64,000 nucleotides of DNA from Pleurocapsa sp. CCALA 161 (GTDB lineage: Bacteria > Cyanobacteriota > Cyanobacteriia > Cyanobacteriales > Xenococcaceae). Positions 7,988-17,325 of this stretch are shown one piece after another. The notes beneath the pieces were generated by a model. The model was not told the origin of the DNA, made no database searches, and worked only from the letters and a program-made list of their open reading frames with translations. The stretch spans positions 1 to 64,000 of the forward strand of contig NZ_PVWF01000002.1 of assembly GCF_003003995.1 (NCBI RefSeq). Direction: 5' to 3'. Numbering within the stretch: position 1 is the first letter of the stretch; every line of letters starts with the position of its first letter. The position numbers and the translations under genes were made by a program.

Positions 7988-9118
7988 TTATATATCATTT
8001 TTAAGCCAGCCCAAACGCCAAAAATAGATGATTAGACTTAAGGCGATCGCCAGCATAATCCCAATACAGAGAGGATATCCCCAATAGAAGTTAAGTTCTG
8101 GCATATTCCAAGGAGAAACCTGAGTATTAAAGTTCATGCCATAAATCCCTGCTACAAAGGTTAAAGGAATAAAAACGGTGGAAATTACCGCCAGCAGCTT
8201 CATCACTTGATTCATTTTATTGCTCACCGCCGAAAGATAAACATCCATTAACCCCGATGCTAGTTCACGATAAATTTCCAGAGTATCAATGATTTGGACG
8301 GTGTGGTCATAGCAGTCTTTGAAATAGCGTAAGACATGATCGCTAATTAAAGGATGACCATCCCTAATCAAAAGATTTAAGATATCTCTTTGTGGCCAAA
8401 CAGCACGGCGCAAAGATAAAAGCTCACGCTTAATTTGATGAATCTTGCCCAAAGTGGCGTGGGTAGGCTGGGTTAAAACCAATTCCTCTAATTCCTCAAT
8501 TTTTTCACCATATACTTCTAAAACTGGAAAATAACTATCAATCACCGCATCCCAAAGAGCATAGGTGAGATAGTCGGCTTGCTGCTGGCGAATAATGCCT
8601 TGATTTTTGGCTAGGCGATCGCGCACTGGAGTAAAACAGTCTTGATGGGGTTCTTCCTGGACGGTTAATAGATAATTTTGACCCAAAATAAAACTAACTT
8701 GCTCTAACCAAACTCCTTTGGCATCTAAATTAACCATCTGAGTAATGACCACTAACTGGTTTTGATAATCTTCTAGCTTAGGACGTTGAGGAACATTGAC
8801 AATGTTCTCGAGCAAGACAGGATGTAGATTGAACACTTCTCCTAGCTTCTCTAAAATCAAGCGATCGCCTAATCCTCCTACATCTACCCAAGATATTGAC
8901 TCAGTGGTGAGATAATTGAGACATTCTTCTGGAGTCAGATTCCTGGCATAGTGATGACGTTCCTGGTTGTAGTCAATTAAAGTAATTTCTGATGGTTTTG
9001 CTTGAGCAGAGATCGCTATAGTACCTGGCATACTGCCTGGTTGATTGTAAGCGTAATTCAAGGGCATTGAGCGCTGGGAGTCACTACTTTGAGGAGAAGA
9101 ATCAGTCTTGGCAATCAT
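7988..9118 (-). CDS. corA: Magnesium/cobalt transporter CorA
   Basis: The 376-residue protein has a large N-terminal cytoplasmic domain, a long helix, and two C-terminal membrane segments. The selectivity motif YGMNF (GMN at 327-329) lies at the end of the first segment, and a basic tail follows the second. CorA forms pentameric Mg2+ channels (some accept Co2+ or Ni2+) in the cytoplasmic membrane. It is transcribed in the same direction as the sensor kinase downstream, 62 bases apart, but a functional link is not evident. I see no Mg-responsive leader upstream. Confidence 0.93.
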   Translation of the reverse strand: MIAKTDSSPQSSDSQRSMPLNYAYNQPGSMPGTIAISAQAKPSEITLIDYNQERHHYARNLTPEECLNYLTTESISWVDVGGLGDRLILEKLGEVFNLHPVLLENIVNVPQRPKLEDYQNQLVVITQMVNLDAKGVWLEQVSFILGQNYLLTVQEEPHQDCFTPVRDRLAKNQGIIRQQQADYLTYALWDAVIDSYFPVLEVYGEKIEELEELVLTQPTHATLGKIHQIKRELLSLRRAVWPQRDILNLLIRDGHPLISDHVLRYFKDCYDHTVQIIDTLEIYRELASGLMDVYLSAVSNKMNQVMKLLAVISTVFIPLTFVAGIYGMNFNTQVSPWNMPELNFYWGYPLCIGIMLAIALSLIIYFWRLGWLKNDI

Positions 9119-9324
9119 AAATTAAGTAGTCATCAGTTGTACATTAATCAATTCTCTCTCGAGCTACTCTTTTTTAGGCAAACTATACTCAATTTAATTT
9201 CTGCTGTTATAAATGATTAATTTGCATACTTATCATTTAGCCATATGAAATGTTACACTTGGTTAGTTTGCATTTTTTAATTTATTAATTCGTATTCTAC
9301 AAAACTCTAATTATTTTTTAATTT

Positions 9325-10137
9325 ATGGAAAATATTACCACTACTTCAACTGTAGACTCATCTGATTTAGCTGTAAGCAATAATCTTTTGGATTTAACAG
9401 CCTTTACTCAAGCTCTAGATACTCTACGCAATCAATCTGATTCATTGCGCCAATCTTATGCAACAGCAAAGCCTTATCCCCATGTGGTAATTGATGATCT
9501 GTTTCAGCCTGAATTACTTGATCGTTTGCTAGCAGATTTTCCTAAACCTGACAGTAGAGATTGGTTACTCTGGGACACACGCAATGAATTAAAAAGTACT
9601 TCACGAGGTATTGACGGACTATCAACCTTTACGCAAATGTTTTCTCTGTGGCTTAATTCAGTAGATGTAGTCAAGACAATTGAATCTATTGTAGGCATAA
9701 ACAACCTAGTGGGAGATCCCACCTTCCACGGTGCAGGATTACACGAAATGCATCGAGATGGTTGGCTAGCAATGCACGCCGACTATACCAGGCACTTCAG
9801 TATGCCTCTGATGCGTCGTATCAACGTCTTGATTTATCTCAACCGAGATTGGGATGCTAGCTGGGGAGGAGAACTAGCGCTGCAAGATGCCACTGACGAG
9901 AACAGTCGAGTTAGTTATCCTTGTTACTTCAACCGCACGATTATTTTTCCTACTACCGCCAAAACTTTTCATGGCGTTCCTACCCACCTATCTTGTCCAG
10001 CAGATCGTAGTCGTAAACTACTTTCTATTTACTATTGGAGTCCTATCCCCATGCCTTTATGGTCAAAAGTTGGTACTCCTTTACTCTGGGCCTCAGATAA
10101 TAAAAACAAACTCAAAAGATTGATGAAAGGAGTTTGA
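9325..10137 (+). CDS. 2-oxoglutarate/Fe(II)-dependent oxygenase
   Basis: The 270-residue protein has the P4H-like double-stranded beta-helix signature. The facial triad is His151 and Asp153 in MHADYTRH and His216 in TFHGVP, with Arg230 or Lys231 (RKLLSIYYWSP) as the probable 2-oxoglutarate anchor. The N-terminal YPHVVIDDLFQPELLDRLLADFP pattern (two short blocks) is typical of the family's cosubstrate-proximal lid. Members hydroxylate proteins or small molecules, and the substrate here cannot be assigned. The gene stands alone, divergent from corA. Confidence 0.85.
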   Translation: MENITTTSTVDSSDLAVSNNLLDLTAFTQALDTLRNQSDSLRQSYATAKPYPHVVIDDLFQPELLDRLLADFPKPDSRDWLLWDTRNELKSTSRGIDGLSTFTQMFSLWLNSVDVVKTIESIVGINNLVGDPTFHGAGLHEMHRDGWLAMHADYTRHFSMPLMRRINVLIYLNRDWDASWGGELALQDATDENSRVSYPCYFNRTIIFPTTAKTFHGVPTHLSCPADRSRKLLSIYYWSPIPMPLWSKVGTPLLWASDNKNKLKRLMKGV

Positions 10138-10199
10138 GTTTTGTAGAGGCGATTCACGCGATGGGAAGCTATAGCCGTACAAAATTAGCGATAGACAAT

Positions 10200-10275
10200 T
10201 AGGTAGTAGGTAGTAGGTAGTAGGTAGTAGGTAGTAGGTAGTAGGTAGTAGGTAGTAGGTAGTAGGTAGTAGGTA
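10200..10275. repeat. Short tandem heptanucleotide repeat (STRR type)
   Basis: About eleven uninterrupted copies of a 7-base unit (TAGTAGG) lie between the oxygenase gene and the convergent TerB-like gene. Heptanucleotide arrays of this kind (short tandemly repeated repetitive sequences) are known from several cyanobacteria. There are no spacers, so this is not a CRISPR. Copy number is likely to vary between strains by replication slippage. Confidence 0.95.
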
Positions 10276-10335
10276 AAAAACTCATTACTCATTACTCTAA
10301 GCTTGCTCACCTGTAATTCCCCCTTTCCGAAGATT

Positions 10336-10761
10336 TCAAACCTGCTGCTCTATCGCTGCCTTATACAGTTTTTGAATTTTTCGTAAGATCCGATCCCAGA
10401 TTGAGTTTTTGCAGTCTGGATTGGCAGGATCGCAACTTTGAATAGCTTCCACTAGTTTTGCTTCCCTTATGTCCACATACCCATCGCTGTAGACTAAAGC
10501 ACTGATCTTTTCTAAAAGCTGATGATATTCTTCGACCGAGTGATTTTCACCAAAATATTCTTCAAGCCATTGATAACATTCAACAGCTTGAACTGGTTTT
10601 AATTCTGACAGTAGAGGTTTAATTTCTGGATCGTTAGCCAATTGAAAATCCTGGGCTACACGGCGCAGGTAAGCTCTTTCTTCTGGTTGAATTACCCCGT
10701 CAATCCAAGCAGCAGCAATAATAATTTTGAGAATTTGCTTCATTTTTCTTGTTTCACCCAT
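10336..10761 (-). CDS. TerB-like (tellurite-resistance-B fold) protein
   Basis: The 141-residue all-helical protein has the TerB-domain pattern: ILKIIIAAAWIDGVIQPEER near the N-terminus and a second repeat-like ALVYSDGYVDIREAKLVEAI. Each holds the acidic DG.(I/V)...E motif thought to bind a metal. Met7 (10743) is an alternative start. The gene lies one base downstream of rsmB on the same strand, so the two are probably co-transcribed. The role is unknown; stand-alone TerB-like proteins are common in cyanobacteria and need not confer tellurite resistance. Confidence 0.75.
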   Translation of the reverse strand: MGETRKMKQILKIIIAAAWIDGVIQPEERAYLRRVAQDFQLANDPEIKPLLSELKPVQAVECYQWLEEYFGENHSVEEYHQLLEKISALVYSDGYVDIREAKLVEAIQSCDPANPDCKNSIWDRILRKIQKLYKAAIEQQV

Positions 10762-10762
10762 C

Positions 10763-12124
10763 TCACCTATCTCGTACTAATCTCACCATAAAAAATCCAT
10801 CCATATCAGATCGGTGAGGATAAACTTTAATCCAGCCTTCAGAGGTTATCCAATTCTGGGCGATCGCATTAATCGCCTGATGAGGATCTACACTCCAATT
10901 TGAATTATTTGTCAAAAACGATTGTATTACTTTTTCATTTTCTAAAACATTAAGAGTGCAGGTAGCATAAACTAACACACCTTTTGGTTTAACCCATTGT
11001 GCTGTCTTTTGGATCAGTCCCTTTTGGAGCTCAAAAAGTTCCTTAACAGCTTGAGATGTTTGTCGCCAGCGAAGATCGGGACGTTTGTGTAGCGTACCCA
11101 AACCCGAACAGGGTGCATCTAGCAAGACTCGATCAGCAATATTCTCAAAGTGCTCAAATTCCCGACTATCCCCCACTTCGATTTGAATTGAGTTTAACTG
11201 CAACCTAGCTGCATTTTCTCTAACTTTTTTTAAGCGTTTAGTTGCGCGATCGCAAGCAATTATTCGACCATTATCCTGCATTAATTCGGCTATATGAGCA
11301 GTTTTACCGCCTGGAGCAGCACAGGCATCAATTATCGTTTCCCCAGGCTGTGGGTCGAGCAAATGCGTCACTAACTGAGCGCTAGCATCTTGAATCATCC
11401 ACCATCCCTGTTTATAGCCAGGTAGATCAGTAATTGCCCCTGCATTGTCGAGTCGTAATCCTTGAGGTAAGTTGGAGATGCGCTCAACAGATCTACCTTC
11501 ATCTTTTAAAGCATTTTCTACCTGTTCCAGCGAAGCTTTAAGCAGATTAACTCGTAAATCTAGTTTGGGCGATCGATTAAACCAAGCTAGTAGTTGGTCT
11601 ACCTCTTCAATGGGTAGCTGTTCTAACCATGTCTCGATCATCCAATTAGGAAAACTGTGCTTGATGCCTAGGTTGAGAATGGGAGTGGTTGGTAGCTGCA
11701 AAGGATCGCCTAATTGTGCCTGACGGATATAGCTGCGTAACAGCCCATTGACAACACCTCCTAGTTTAGAAATTCCCTGATCTTTTGCTAATTCTACGCT
11801 GGTATTAACTGCTGCTGAAGCGGGAATGCGATCAAGATAGCGCAACTGATATAAACCTATGTGCAAAATAATGCGTAAATCTGGAGGTTGCTGCGCTGCT
11901 TTTTTTTTGCCTAATAAATCAATTAAACTATCTAAAGTACGCTGACGGCGCACAATACCATAGACTAATTCACAGGCAAAATTACGGTCTGTCTGACTAA
12001 TTTCAACCGTTTTATCCACAGACTTCAAAACGCGGTTGAGCGCTATATCCGTATAGGCTTTTTGTTGATAAACATTTTGTAGGGCGAGGAAAGCCAAGGA
12101 TCGAGAATTGGGAAGAGATACCAT
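10763..12124 (-). CDS. rsmB: 16S rRNA (cytosine-967-C5)-methyltransferase RsmB
   Basis: The open frame continues upstream to 12229, but that part runs into a repeat element. The ATG at 12122-12124 (MVSLPNSRSLAFLALQNVY) matches the usual family start and gives 453 residues. Domain order is an N-terminal NusB-like RNA-binding domain (LAFLALQ ... DRNFACELVYGIVRR ... AAVNTSVELAK), then a Rossmann SAM methyltransferase with DACAAPGGKTAHIAE. The two m5C-enzyme cysteines are present in DAPCSGLGT (Cys339) and YATCTLNVLENE (Cys389). The enzyme methylates C967 of 16S rRNA. Confidence 0.93.
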   Translation of the reverse strand: MVSLPNSRSLAFLALQNVYQQKAYTDIALNRVLKSVDKTVEISQTDRNFACELVYGIVRRQRTLDSLIDLLGKKKAAQQPPDLRIILHIGLYQLRYLDRIPASAAVNTSVELAKDQGISKLGGVVNGLLRSYIRQAQLGDPLQLPTTPILNLGIKHSFPNWMIETWLEQLPIEEVDQLLAWFNRSPKLDLRVNLLKASLEQVENALKDEGRSVERISNLPQGLRLDNAGAITDLPGYKQGWWMIQDASAQLVTHLLDPQPGETIIDACAAPGGKTAHIAELMQDNGRIIACDRATKRLKKVRENAARLQLNSIQIEVGDSREFEHFENIADRVLLDAPCSGLGTLHKRPDLRWRQTSQAVKELFELQKGLIQKTAQWVKPKGVLVYATCTLNVLENEKVIQSFLTNNSNWSVDPHQAINAIAQNWITSEGWIKVYPHRSDMDGFFMVRLVRDR

Positions 12125-12222
12125 GCACAAAAGAGAAGATTGCTCTATTGATCTTACAGTGACCATCGCCAAGTTAGGATTAATGTTTGTTTTGGCGATC
12201 GCATCCCCTGCTCGTATCTCCA

Positions 12223-12352
12223 ATACCAAATCCGCTCTGCAAAGGTAATGTTTAATTTCTGCGTAAAAATTTGGCTATGAAATCAGAATAACTAAATACT
12301 TGCTACTTGCTACTCAATTTTTTAAGCAACCTATATGAAACAAATTTAGTAT
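12223..12352. repeat. MITE-like element, copy B
   Basis: This 130-base non-coding element matches copy A (3494-3674) along its whole length except that it lacks the nested insertion. The left end ATACCAAATCCG and right end AAATTTAGTAT are imperfect inverted repeats, more decayed than those of copy A. It lies upstream of rsmB and downstream of cruG. No coding sequence is present. Confidence 0.75.
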
Positions 12353-12380
12353 AACTTGACTCTTGATTCCCATAAAATCT

Positions 12381-13550
12381 TCACTGATAAATTCTCCCCC
12401 GCCACTTAGTCGGTTTTTTGAGAGAAGATAACAAGATCCGCAAGACTGCTAGTTGATCTGCCAAAGGAGATAACCAGAAAAACAAAGAAGAGCCTGAATA
12501 GGAAGAAGCGATCGCAATTAACATTCCGCAACGTAATAAAAACAGAAAAGCGTTTAAACTAAATAAGATAAATATGCTGGGATAATTATTGCCTGAATAC
12601 AGCAAATAGCTACTTAACAATAAACAAGGTAAGGGTAAAGCCTGAACACAGAGCAAAAATAAAACATCCCCCCAGATTTGAGCAGGATTAGCTGCATCTT
12701 TGAGATCGAGCGATCGCCCCCATTCATTCCAGGTTTCTTTCGCCCCCTCATACATTCTGACCTTGATTACCTTTGATCCATCAAAAAAACCCACCTTATA
12801 GCCCGCAGCAGCAATATTGCGAGCCAAGGTAACATCATCGCAAAATGAACCCGCAGCGGAAGTATAACCATTAAGCTGTTCTAACACTTGGCGGCGACAT
12901 AAAAAACACTGCCCATTTGCCATTACTCGACTCGAATTAACCGCATCTACTCCTGCCGAGTCGAAGCGAAATAGCAAAGTCATGAGTAAGGCAGGTTGTA
13001 GACACCATTCTCCAGGATTTTGCAGGATAAACTGGGGCGCCAAGGACACCATGTCATAACCTTCTACTGCCGCTACTCTAATCAAACTAGCAATCAAGCC
13101 AGGCTGGGGTTCAGTATCCGCATCAATCCCTAAAAACCACTGGCTATGAGGAGAAGTATGTAGATATCCTGTATGTAAAGCCCAAGGACGACCAACCCAG
13201 CCAGGAGGTAAAGGATCGTCAGTAATTAAACGTAACCGAGGATCACTTTGCCTGGCAGTTTTCACAATGTCTTGGGTGCCATCCTGAGAATTGCTGTCGA
13301 CTATAATCGCTTCCCGTAGTTCATAGCTTTGCTGACTCAAACCTATCAAACAGGGCATAATTCTCTTAGCTTCGTTGAGAGTAGGCACCACCACACTTAC
13401 TTTGCCGATTAAATCGGGTTCTGCTGACTGGGGTAGCAAAGGCGATCTCCTTCTTGCACCCTTGAGTAAACGAGATAACAAAATGGCGGTAGCTACGATC
13501 TGGGAAATTAGAATCCCTAAAATAAAGCCATCAAAAAGCTCAAAGTTCAA
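12381..13550 (-). CDS. cruG: Carotenoid 2'-O-glycosyltransferase CruG (GT2)
   Basis: The 389-residue membrane-anchored family-2 glycosyltransferase has an N-terminal hydrophobic helix, VSVVVPTLNEAKR at 51-63, a DXD metal site DADTE (143-147), DD at 238-239 and ETWNEWGRS as the acceptor-side motif. Two to three C-terminal membrane segments follow. In Synechococcus sp. PCC 7002, CruG adds the sugar to the 2'-hydroxyl of myxol to make myxoxanthophyll. The assignment rests on the glycosyltransferase features plus the immediately upstream CruF gene (31-base gap, same strand). Other GT2 enzymes look similar, so the neighbour carries much of the weight. Confidence 0.85.
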   Translation of the reverse strand: MNFELFDGFILGILISQIVATAILLSRLLKGARRRSPLLPQSAEPDLIGKVSVVVPTLNEAKRIMPCLIGLSQQSYELREAIIVDSNSQDGTQDIVKTARQSDPRLRLITDDPLPPGWVGRPWALHTGYLHTSPHSQWFLGIDADTEPQPGLIASLIRVAAVEGYDMVSLAPQFILQNPGEWCLQPALLMTLLFRFDSAGVDAVNSSRVMANGQCFLCRRQVLEQLNGYTSAAGSFCDDVTLARNIAAAGYKVGFFDGSKVIKVRMYEGAKETWNEWGRSLDLKDAANPAQIWGDVLFLLCVQALPLPCLLLSSYLLYSGNNYPSIFILFSLNAFLFLLRCGMLIAIASSYSGSSLFFWLSPLADQLAVLRILLSSLKKPTKWRGRIYQ

Positions 13551-13581
13551 TCTTTTAACTATTTAAATATTAAATTAATGA

Positions 13582-14466
13582 TTAATTGTTAGTTGCTAGA
13601 GTATTACCTTCAGCAGTGGTGTTTTGATTGGTTGCGATCGAGTAAAGAAGCAGTAAAGGTAGAATACCCAGAACAAAACCTAACAATACAGGAATATAAA
13701 ACCCTGCTGCCAAACTTAAGACGGCAGCAAAAACAAAGTTAGCAAGATAGATTATCAAGGGAAGTTTAAGATCGTTTCTAGCAATGATCAAAGGTTTTGC
13801 TCTCCACAGCAAAGTAGCTACCGTCATAAACATAATTCCTGTACCCATCCAGCCAAGAAAATTTTGATAAGGCATCCCGAAAAATGCCCCAGGCTGATCC
13901 CAAACCCAAAAAGGTACGGGTGCTTGACTCATAGCTGGATCGAGGACAAAATCCCATGAAGTCAGGCATAGTGAACCACAAACAATCGCCCCTAGTTCAG
14001 ATAACCAGTTGCTAACCTCTAGCCTTTTCAATCCAGCCAAGGCAATGATGTAAGCACTAAAGCCGAGATAAAACCAGGATAAAGGAATAGTAAACGGTAC
14101 TAATCCAGCAATTTTATAACCTAGTCCACTTAAATAACGATATTCGCCAAAGGGAAACCCTGTACTTGTACCCAATAATTCACTGCCAAGGGATAAAGCG
14201 ATCGCTGGGATCATAAAGCTTAACCAATGCCAGACTCCCAATGTGCGATAAGCATACAAAGCAACCGCAGCAGTTGCCAACAGCATATAAACCACTCCGC
14301 CACCAGCCATTGACCAACCAAAGATCTTCGAACCCCAGGCAAATTCAGCCAGCTTTGCCTGAAACTCGATATTAGGTAGCACCAGCGCAATTCCCGCCAA
14401 GCCAAACGCCATTGCTAAAACATGACCGATCAACAAATAATTCTCTGTTCTGGATGCTCGCTTCAT
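13582..14466 (-). CDS. cruF: Carotenoid 1',2'-hydratase CruF
   Basis: The 294-residue polytopic membrane protein of the DUF422/carotenoid-biosynthesis family has about seven membrane helices. The conserved segment GSELLGTSTGFPFGEYRYLSGLG lies at about residues 91-113, as in bacterioruberin and myxoxanthophyll pathway hydratases. SWDFVLDPAMS is a second conserved patch with acidic residues. In cyanobacteria CruF hydroxylates the psi-end (C-1') of gamma-carotene or lycopene-derived intermediates in thylakoid or plasma membranes. CruG then acts on the product, so the two adjacent genes form a short pathway module. Confidence 0.9.
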   Translation of the reverse strand: MKRASRTENYLLIGHVLAMAFGLAGIALVLPNIEFQAKLAEFAWGSKIFGWSMAGGGVVYMLLATAAVALYAYRTLGVWHWLSFMIPAIALSLGSELLGTSTGFPFGEYRYLSGLGYKIAGLVPFTIPLSWFYLGFSAYIIALAGLKRLEVSNWLSELGAIVCGSLCLTSWDFVLDPAMSQAPVPFWVWDQPGAFFGMPYQNFLGWMGTGIMFMTVATLLWRAKPLIIARNDLKLPLIIYLANFVFAAVLSLAAGFYIPVLLGFVLGILPLLLLYSIATNQNTTAEGNTLATNN

Positions 14467-14791
14467 AAATTAACTACTGTAAACACTTATTGTATAAAAA
14501 TTAGACTCCTAGATCAGTTTACAAATATTCATCAAAAAATGTATAGTCAAATTAGAAATTAATTGTTAAATCAAGCTTAATTGTCAAAAAACCACTTAAA
14601 AACCAACATTACGGGAGCATAAATGATCGATCAATTATTTGCTGTTCGCTGGTTGCTCTTTTTAGAAAATAGTAGAGTAATGATAAGTATGGTTAACTTA
14701 AGATTATTAGGGATGATTAGTTGCCAAGAGTGACCAGAAAAAGGTAAAACAACTAAATCTTAGTAGGTATCATAAAATATAAGGAAATTTG
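14467..14791. other. Intergenic region between cruF and gatA (325 bases)
   Basis: This AT-rich spacer contains the divergent promoters of cruF and gatA. One short open frame at 14623-14733 (36 codons, ATG preceded by CGGGAG at good spacing, product beginning MIDQLFAVRWLLFLEN) could be translated. It matches nothing I know, and I do not call it a gene. AAGGAA at 14781-14786 is the gatA ribosome-binding site. Confidence 0.5.
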
Positions 14792-16246
14792 ATGTACCAA
14801 GGAAGTATAAGAGAGTTACATCAGCAGTTGGTAAGTAAAGAACGTTCGGCAGTAGAAATTGCCCAAGCCACTTTAAAACAGATCGAAGCAGTAGAACCAA
14901 AAGTTAAAGCGTTTCTAGCGGTAACTGCTAAATCAGCTTTAGCCAGCGCTCAAGCAGTAGACGACAAAATTGCAGCAGGGGAAAGTATCGGCATCTTAGA
15001 AGGTATTCCTGTGGGGATTAAGGACAATATGTGTACCAAGGGAATTAAAACCACCTGTGCCTCACAAATTTTGGCTAATTTTGTGCCTCCTTACGAATCT
15101 ACCGTTACGCAAAAGTTAAAAGACGCAGGTACAGTAGTCGTGGGGAAAACCAACCTCGATGAATTTGCGATGGGGAGTTCTACGGAAAACTCTAGCTATC
15201 AAACTACAGCTAATCCTTGGGATTTAGAACGAGTACCAGGAGGATCTTCTGGTGGTTCAGCAGCAGCCGTCGCCGCAGGAGAATGTGTTGTTTCACTCGG
15301 TTCAGATACAGGGGGATCGATTCGTCAGCCAGCTTCTCTTTGTGGGGTTGTGGGTTTAAAGCCTACTTATGGTTTAGTGTCTCGTTTTGGCTTAGTAGCC
15401 TATGCTTCTTCCTTGGATCAGATTGGTCCTTTCTCTCGCACTGTCGAAGATTCAGCGATTTTATTAAAAGCGATCGCTGGACATGATCCTCAGGATTCTA
15501 CTAGCCTTAAGGTAGATATTCCCGACTATACTCAATATCTCCACCCTAAACTCAAGCAAGGCCTAAAGATAGGCATCATCACCGAAACTTTTGGCTCGGG
15601 ATTAGATTCTGTGGTAGCAGAAGCAGTACAAAAAGCGATCTCAAAACTAGCAGAACTTGGTGCAGAAGTTCAAGAAATTTCTTGTCCTCGTTTTCGTTAT
15701 GGTTTGCCTGTCTACTACATGATTGCATCTTCTGAAGCCTCCGCTAACCTCGCTCGTTATGATGCGGTGAAATATGGAGTACGCGAAGAATCAGAGAACT
15801 TGCTAGAGATGTACACCAATACTCGTGCTGCGGGTTTTGGAGCCGAAGTTAAGCGTCGAATCATGTTGGGTACTTATGCTCTTTCGGCAGGATATTACGA
15901 TGCTTATTATCTCAAGGCGCAAAAGGTGCGTACTCTAATCAAGCAAGACTTTGATAATGCATTTGCCGCAGTAGATGTTTTAGTCTGTCCTACTTCTCCT
16001 TCCACGGCATTTAAAGCAGGGGAAAAAACAGACGATCCTCTCTCCATGTATCTCTCTGATTTAATGACTATTCCCGTTAATCTAGCTGGTTTACCAGGAA
16101 TCAGTATTCCCTGTGGCTTTGATTCTCAAGGTTTACCCATTGGGTTACAGCTAATTAGTAACCTGCTGCGGGAGGATGTGCTGTTTCACGTTGCTCATGC
16201 CTATGAACAGGCGACAGAATGGCACAAAAAACAACCTGAAATTTAA
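14792..16246 (+). CDS. gatA: Asp-tRNA(Asn)/Glu-tRNA(Gln) amidotransferase subunit A
   Basis: The start is ATG 14792, with AAGGAA six bases upstream; the in-frame TTG just before it is not needed. The 484-residue protein has the amidase-signature triad Lys77 (PVGIKDN), cis-Ser152 ([10 protein letters not shown]) and nucleophile Ser176 ([10 protein letters not shown]). The full-length C-terminus ends in the usual [15 protein letters not shown]. GatA releases ammonia from glutamine for GatB within the GatCAB complex, which makes Gln-tRNA(Gln) and, where needed, Asn-tRNA(Asn) in cyanobacteria. gatB and gatC are not in the window. A paralogous amidase lies at 50879. Confidence 0.95.
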   Translation: MYQGSIRELHQQLVSKERSAVEIAQATLKQIEAVEPKVKAFLAVTAKSALASAQAVDDKIAAGESIGILEGIPVGIKDNMCTKGIKTTCASQILANFVPPYESTVTQKLKDAGTVVVGKTNLDEFAMGSSTENSSYQTTANPWDLERVPGGSSGGSAAAVAAGECVVSLGSDTGGSIRQPASLCGVVGLKPTYGLVSRFGLVAYASSLDQIGPFSRTVEDSAILLKAIAGHDPQDSTSLKVDIPDYTQYLHPKLKQGLKIGIITETFGSGLDSVVAEAVQKAISKLAELGAEVQEISCPRFRYGLPVYYMIASSEASANLARYDAVKYGVREESENLLEMYTNTRAAGFGAEVKRRIMLGTYALSAGYYDAYYLKAQKVRTLIKQDFDNAFAAVDVLVCPTSPSTAFKAGEKTDDPLSMYLSDLMTIPVNLAGLPGISIPCGFDSQGLPIGLQLISNLLREDVLFHVAHAYEQATEWHKKQPEI

Positions 16247-16271
16247 CTGCGGGATGTCAATTGTGCTTAGA

Positions 16272-17255
16272 TTAATTAGCTTTTCCTGTTTGAAATAACC
16301 GACCAATAATTTCTTCAATGGGAGGATCGCTGACGTTTAAATCTTGTACTTGTAACTCTGCTAGAATACGCGAAATGGTTACAGTTAACTTTTCTCTGGG
16401 TACGAGCAGGCGAACTTCTTGTCCTTGAATTGATTCCACCTCGCCAAAACTAGCTAATTCATCTCGTGATCGAGCCTGAGCCAACTCTACTCTAACTTGG
16501 CGATAGGGAGCAAAACGATCTAGCAAATCTTCTAATAAGCCATCGTAGATTAATTTTCCTTGATGAATGAGTAAAACGCGATCGCACAATGCGGTAATAT
16601 CTGCCATGTAGTGACTAGTGAGCAAGATAGTCGCTCCATAGCGTTGATTATACTCTTGCAGAAACTCTCTAACGGCTACTTGGGCATTAACGTCTAAACC
16701 CAAAGTTGGCTCATCGAGAAACAATACTTGCGGGTGATGCAGCAACGCCGCTAATAATTCAGCCTTCATTCTTTCCCCCAGCGATAGCTTACGCACTGGC
16801 TGATGTAGCTTGTCTGACACATCTAACATTGCAGCTAATTCTCCCAAGCGCTGCTTGAAAATGCGATCGGGAATATTATAAACAGCAGCGTTGATTCTGA
16901 GGGAATCTAAAGCGGGCAAATCCCAGAGTAGCTGTTGCTTTTGCCCCATTACCAAGCTCATTTTGTTTAAAAACTGCGGTTGGCGACGAAAAGGAACATA
17001 ATCGGCTACCCTAACTTCTCCTTGCGAGGGATGAATCAAACCCGTCAGCATTTTCAGAGTAGTTGTTTTCCCTGCACCATTTCCCCCTAAAAACCCGACT
17101 ACTTCTCCTGGCTGAATTGTAAACGATACATTTTGCACCGCCTTAATTTCTCGATAGGTACGGCGAAAAAAGTGGGTTAAAGTGCCTTTTAATCCTGGCT
17201 GCTTAATTGCCACAGGATAGATTTTACTCAGGTTATCGACGACAATAATGGACAC
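16272..17255 (-). CDS. ABC-2-type transporter ATP-binding protein
   Basis: The 327-residue ATPase has Walker A GGNGAGKTT (57-65), Q-loop region VMGQKQQLLWDLP, signature LSLGE (157-161), Walker B VLFLDEP (177-183) and an H-loop SHY. The N-terminal extension (IKQPGLKGTLTHFFRRTY) and the C-terminal regulatory tail are typical of COG4586 exporters. These partner with two ABC-2 permeases of the viologen/daunorubicin type. No permease gene is adjacent on either side, so its partner must be elsewhere. The substrate is unknown. Confidence 0.9.
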   Translation of the reverse strand: MSIIVVDNLSKIYPVAIKQPGLKGTLTHFFRRTYREIKAVQNVSFTIQPGEVVGFLGGNGAGKTTTLKMLTGLIHPSQGEVRVADYVPFRRQPQFLNKMSLVMGQKQQLLWDLPALDSLRINAAVYNIPDRIFKQRLGELAAMLDVSDKLHQPVRKLSLGERMKAELLAALLHHPQVLFLDEPTLGLDVNAQVAVREFLQEYNQRYGATILLTSHYMADITALCDRVLLIHQGKLIYDGLLEDLLDRFAPYRQVRVELAQARSRDELASFGEVESIQGQEVRLLVPREKLTVTISRILAELQVQDLNVSDPPIEEIIGRLFQTGKAN

Positions 17256-17325
17256 AATAAAGTTTTAATCCTGCACGTTAGATTGTAGTTTATTAACTTG
17301 CTTGTTCAGTACAAACATGAAATTC

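Noticed and set aside
9887-10123. 78-codon frame within the oxygenase gene
   Set aside because: It is a shadow frame inside a strong 2OG-oxygenase coding region and resembles no known protein.
10200-10275. CRISPR-like repeat array
   Set aside because: The repeat is a 7-base tandem unit with no spacers.
12125-12229. N-terminal extension of RsmB
   Set aside because: The extra 35 residues run into the MITE copy B and are not like the family; ATG at 12124 matches known starts.
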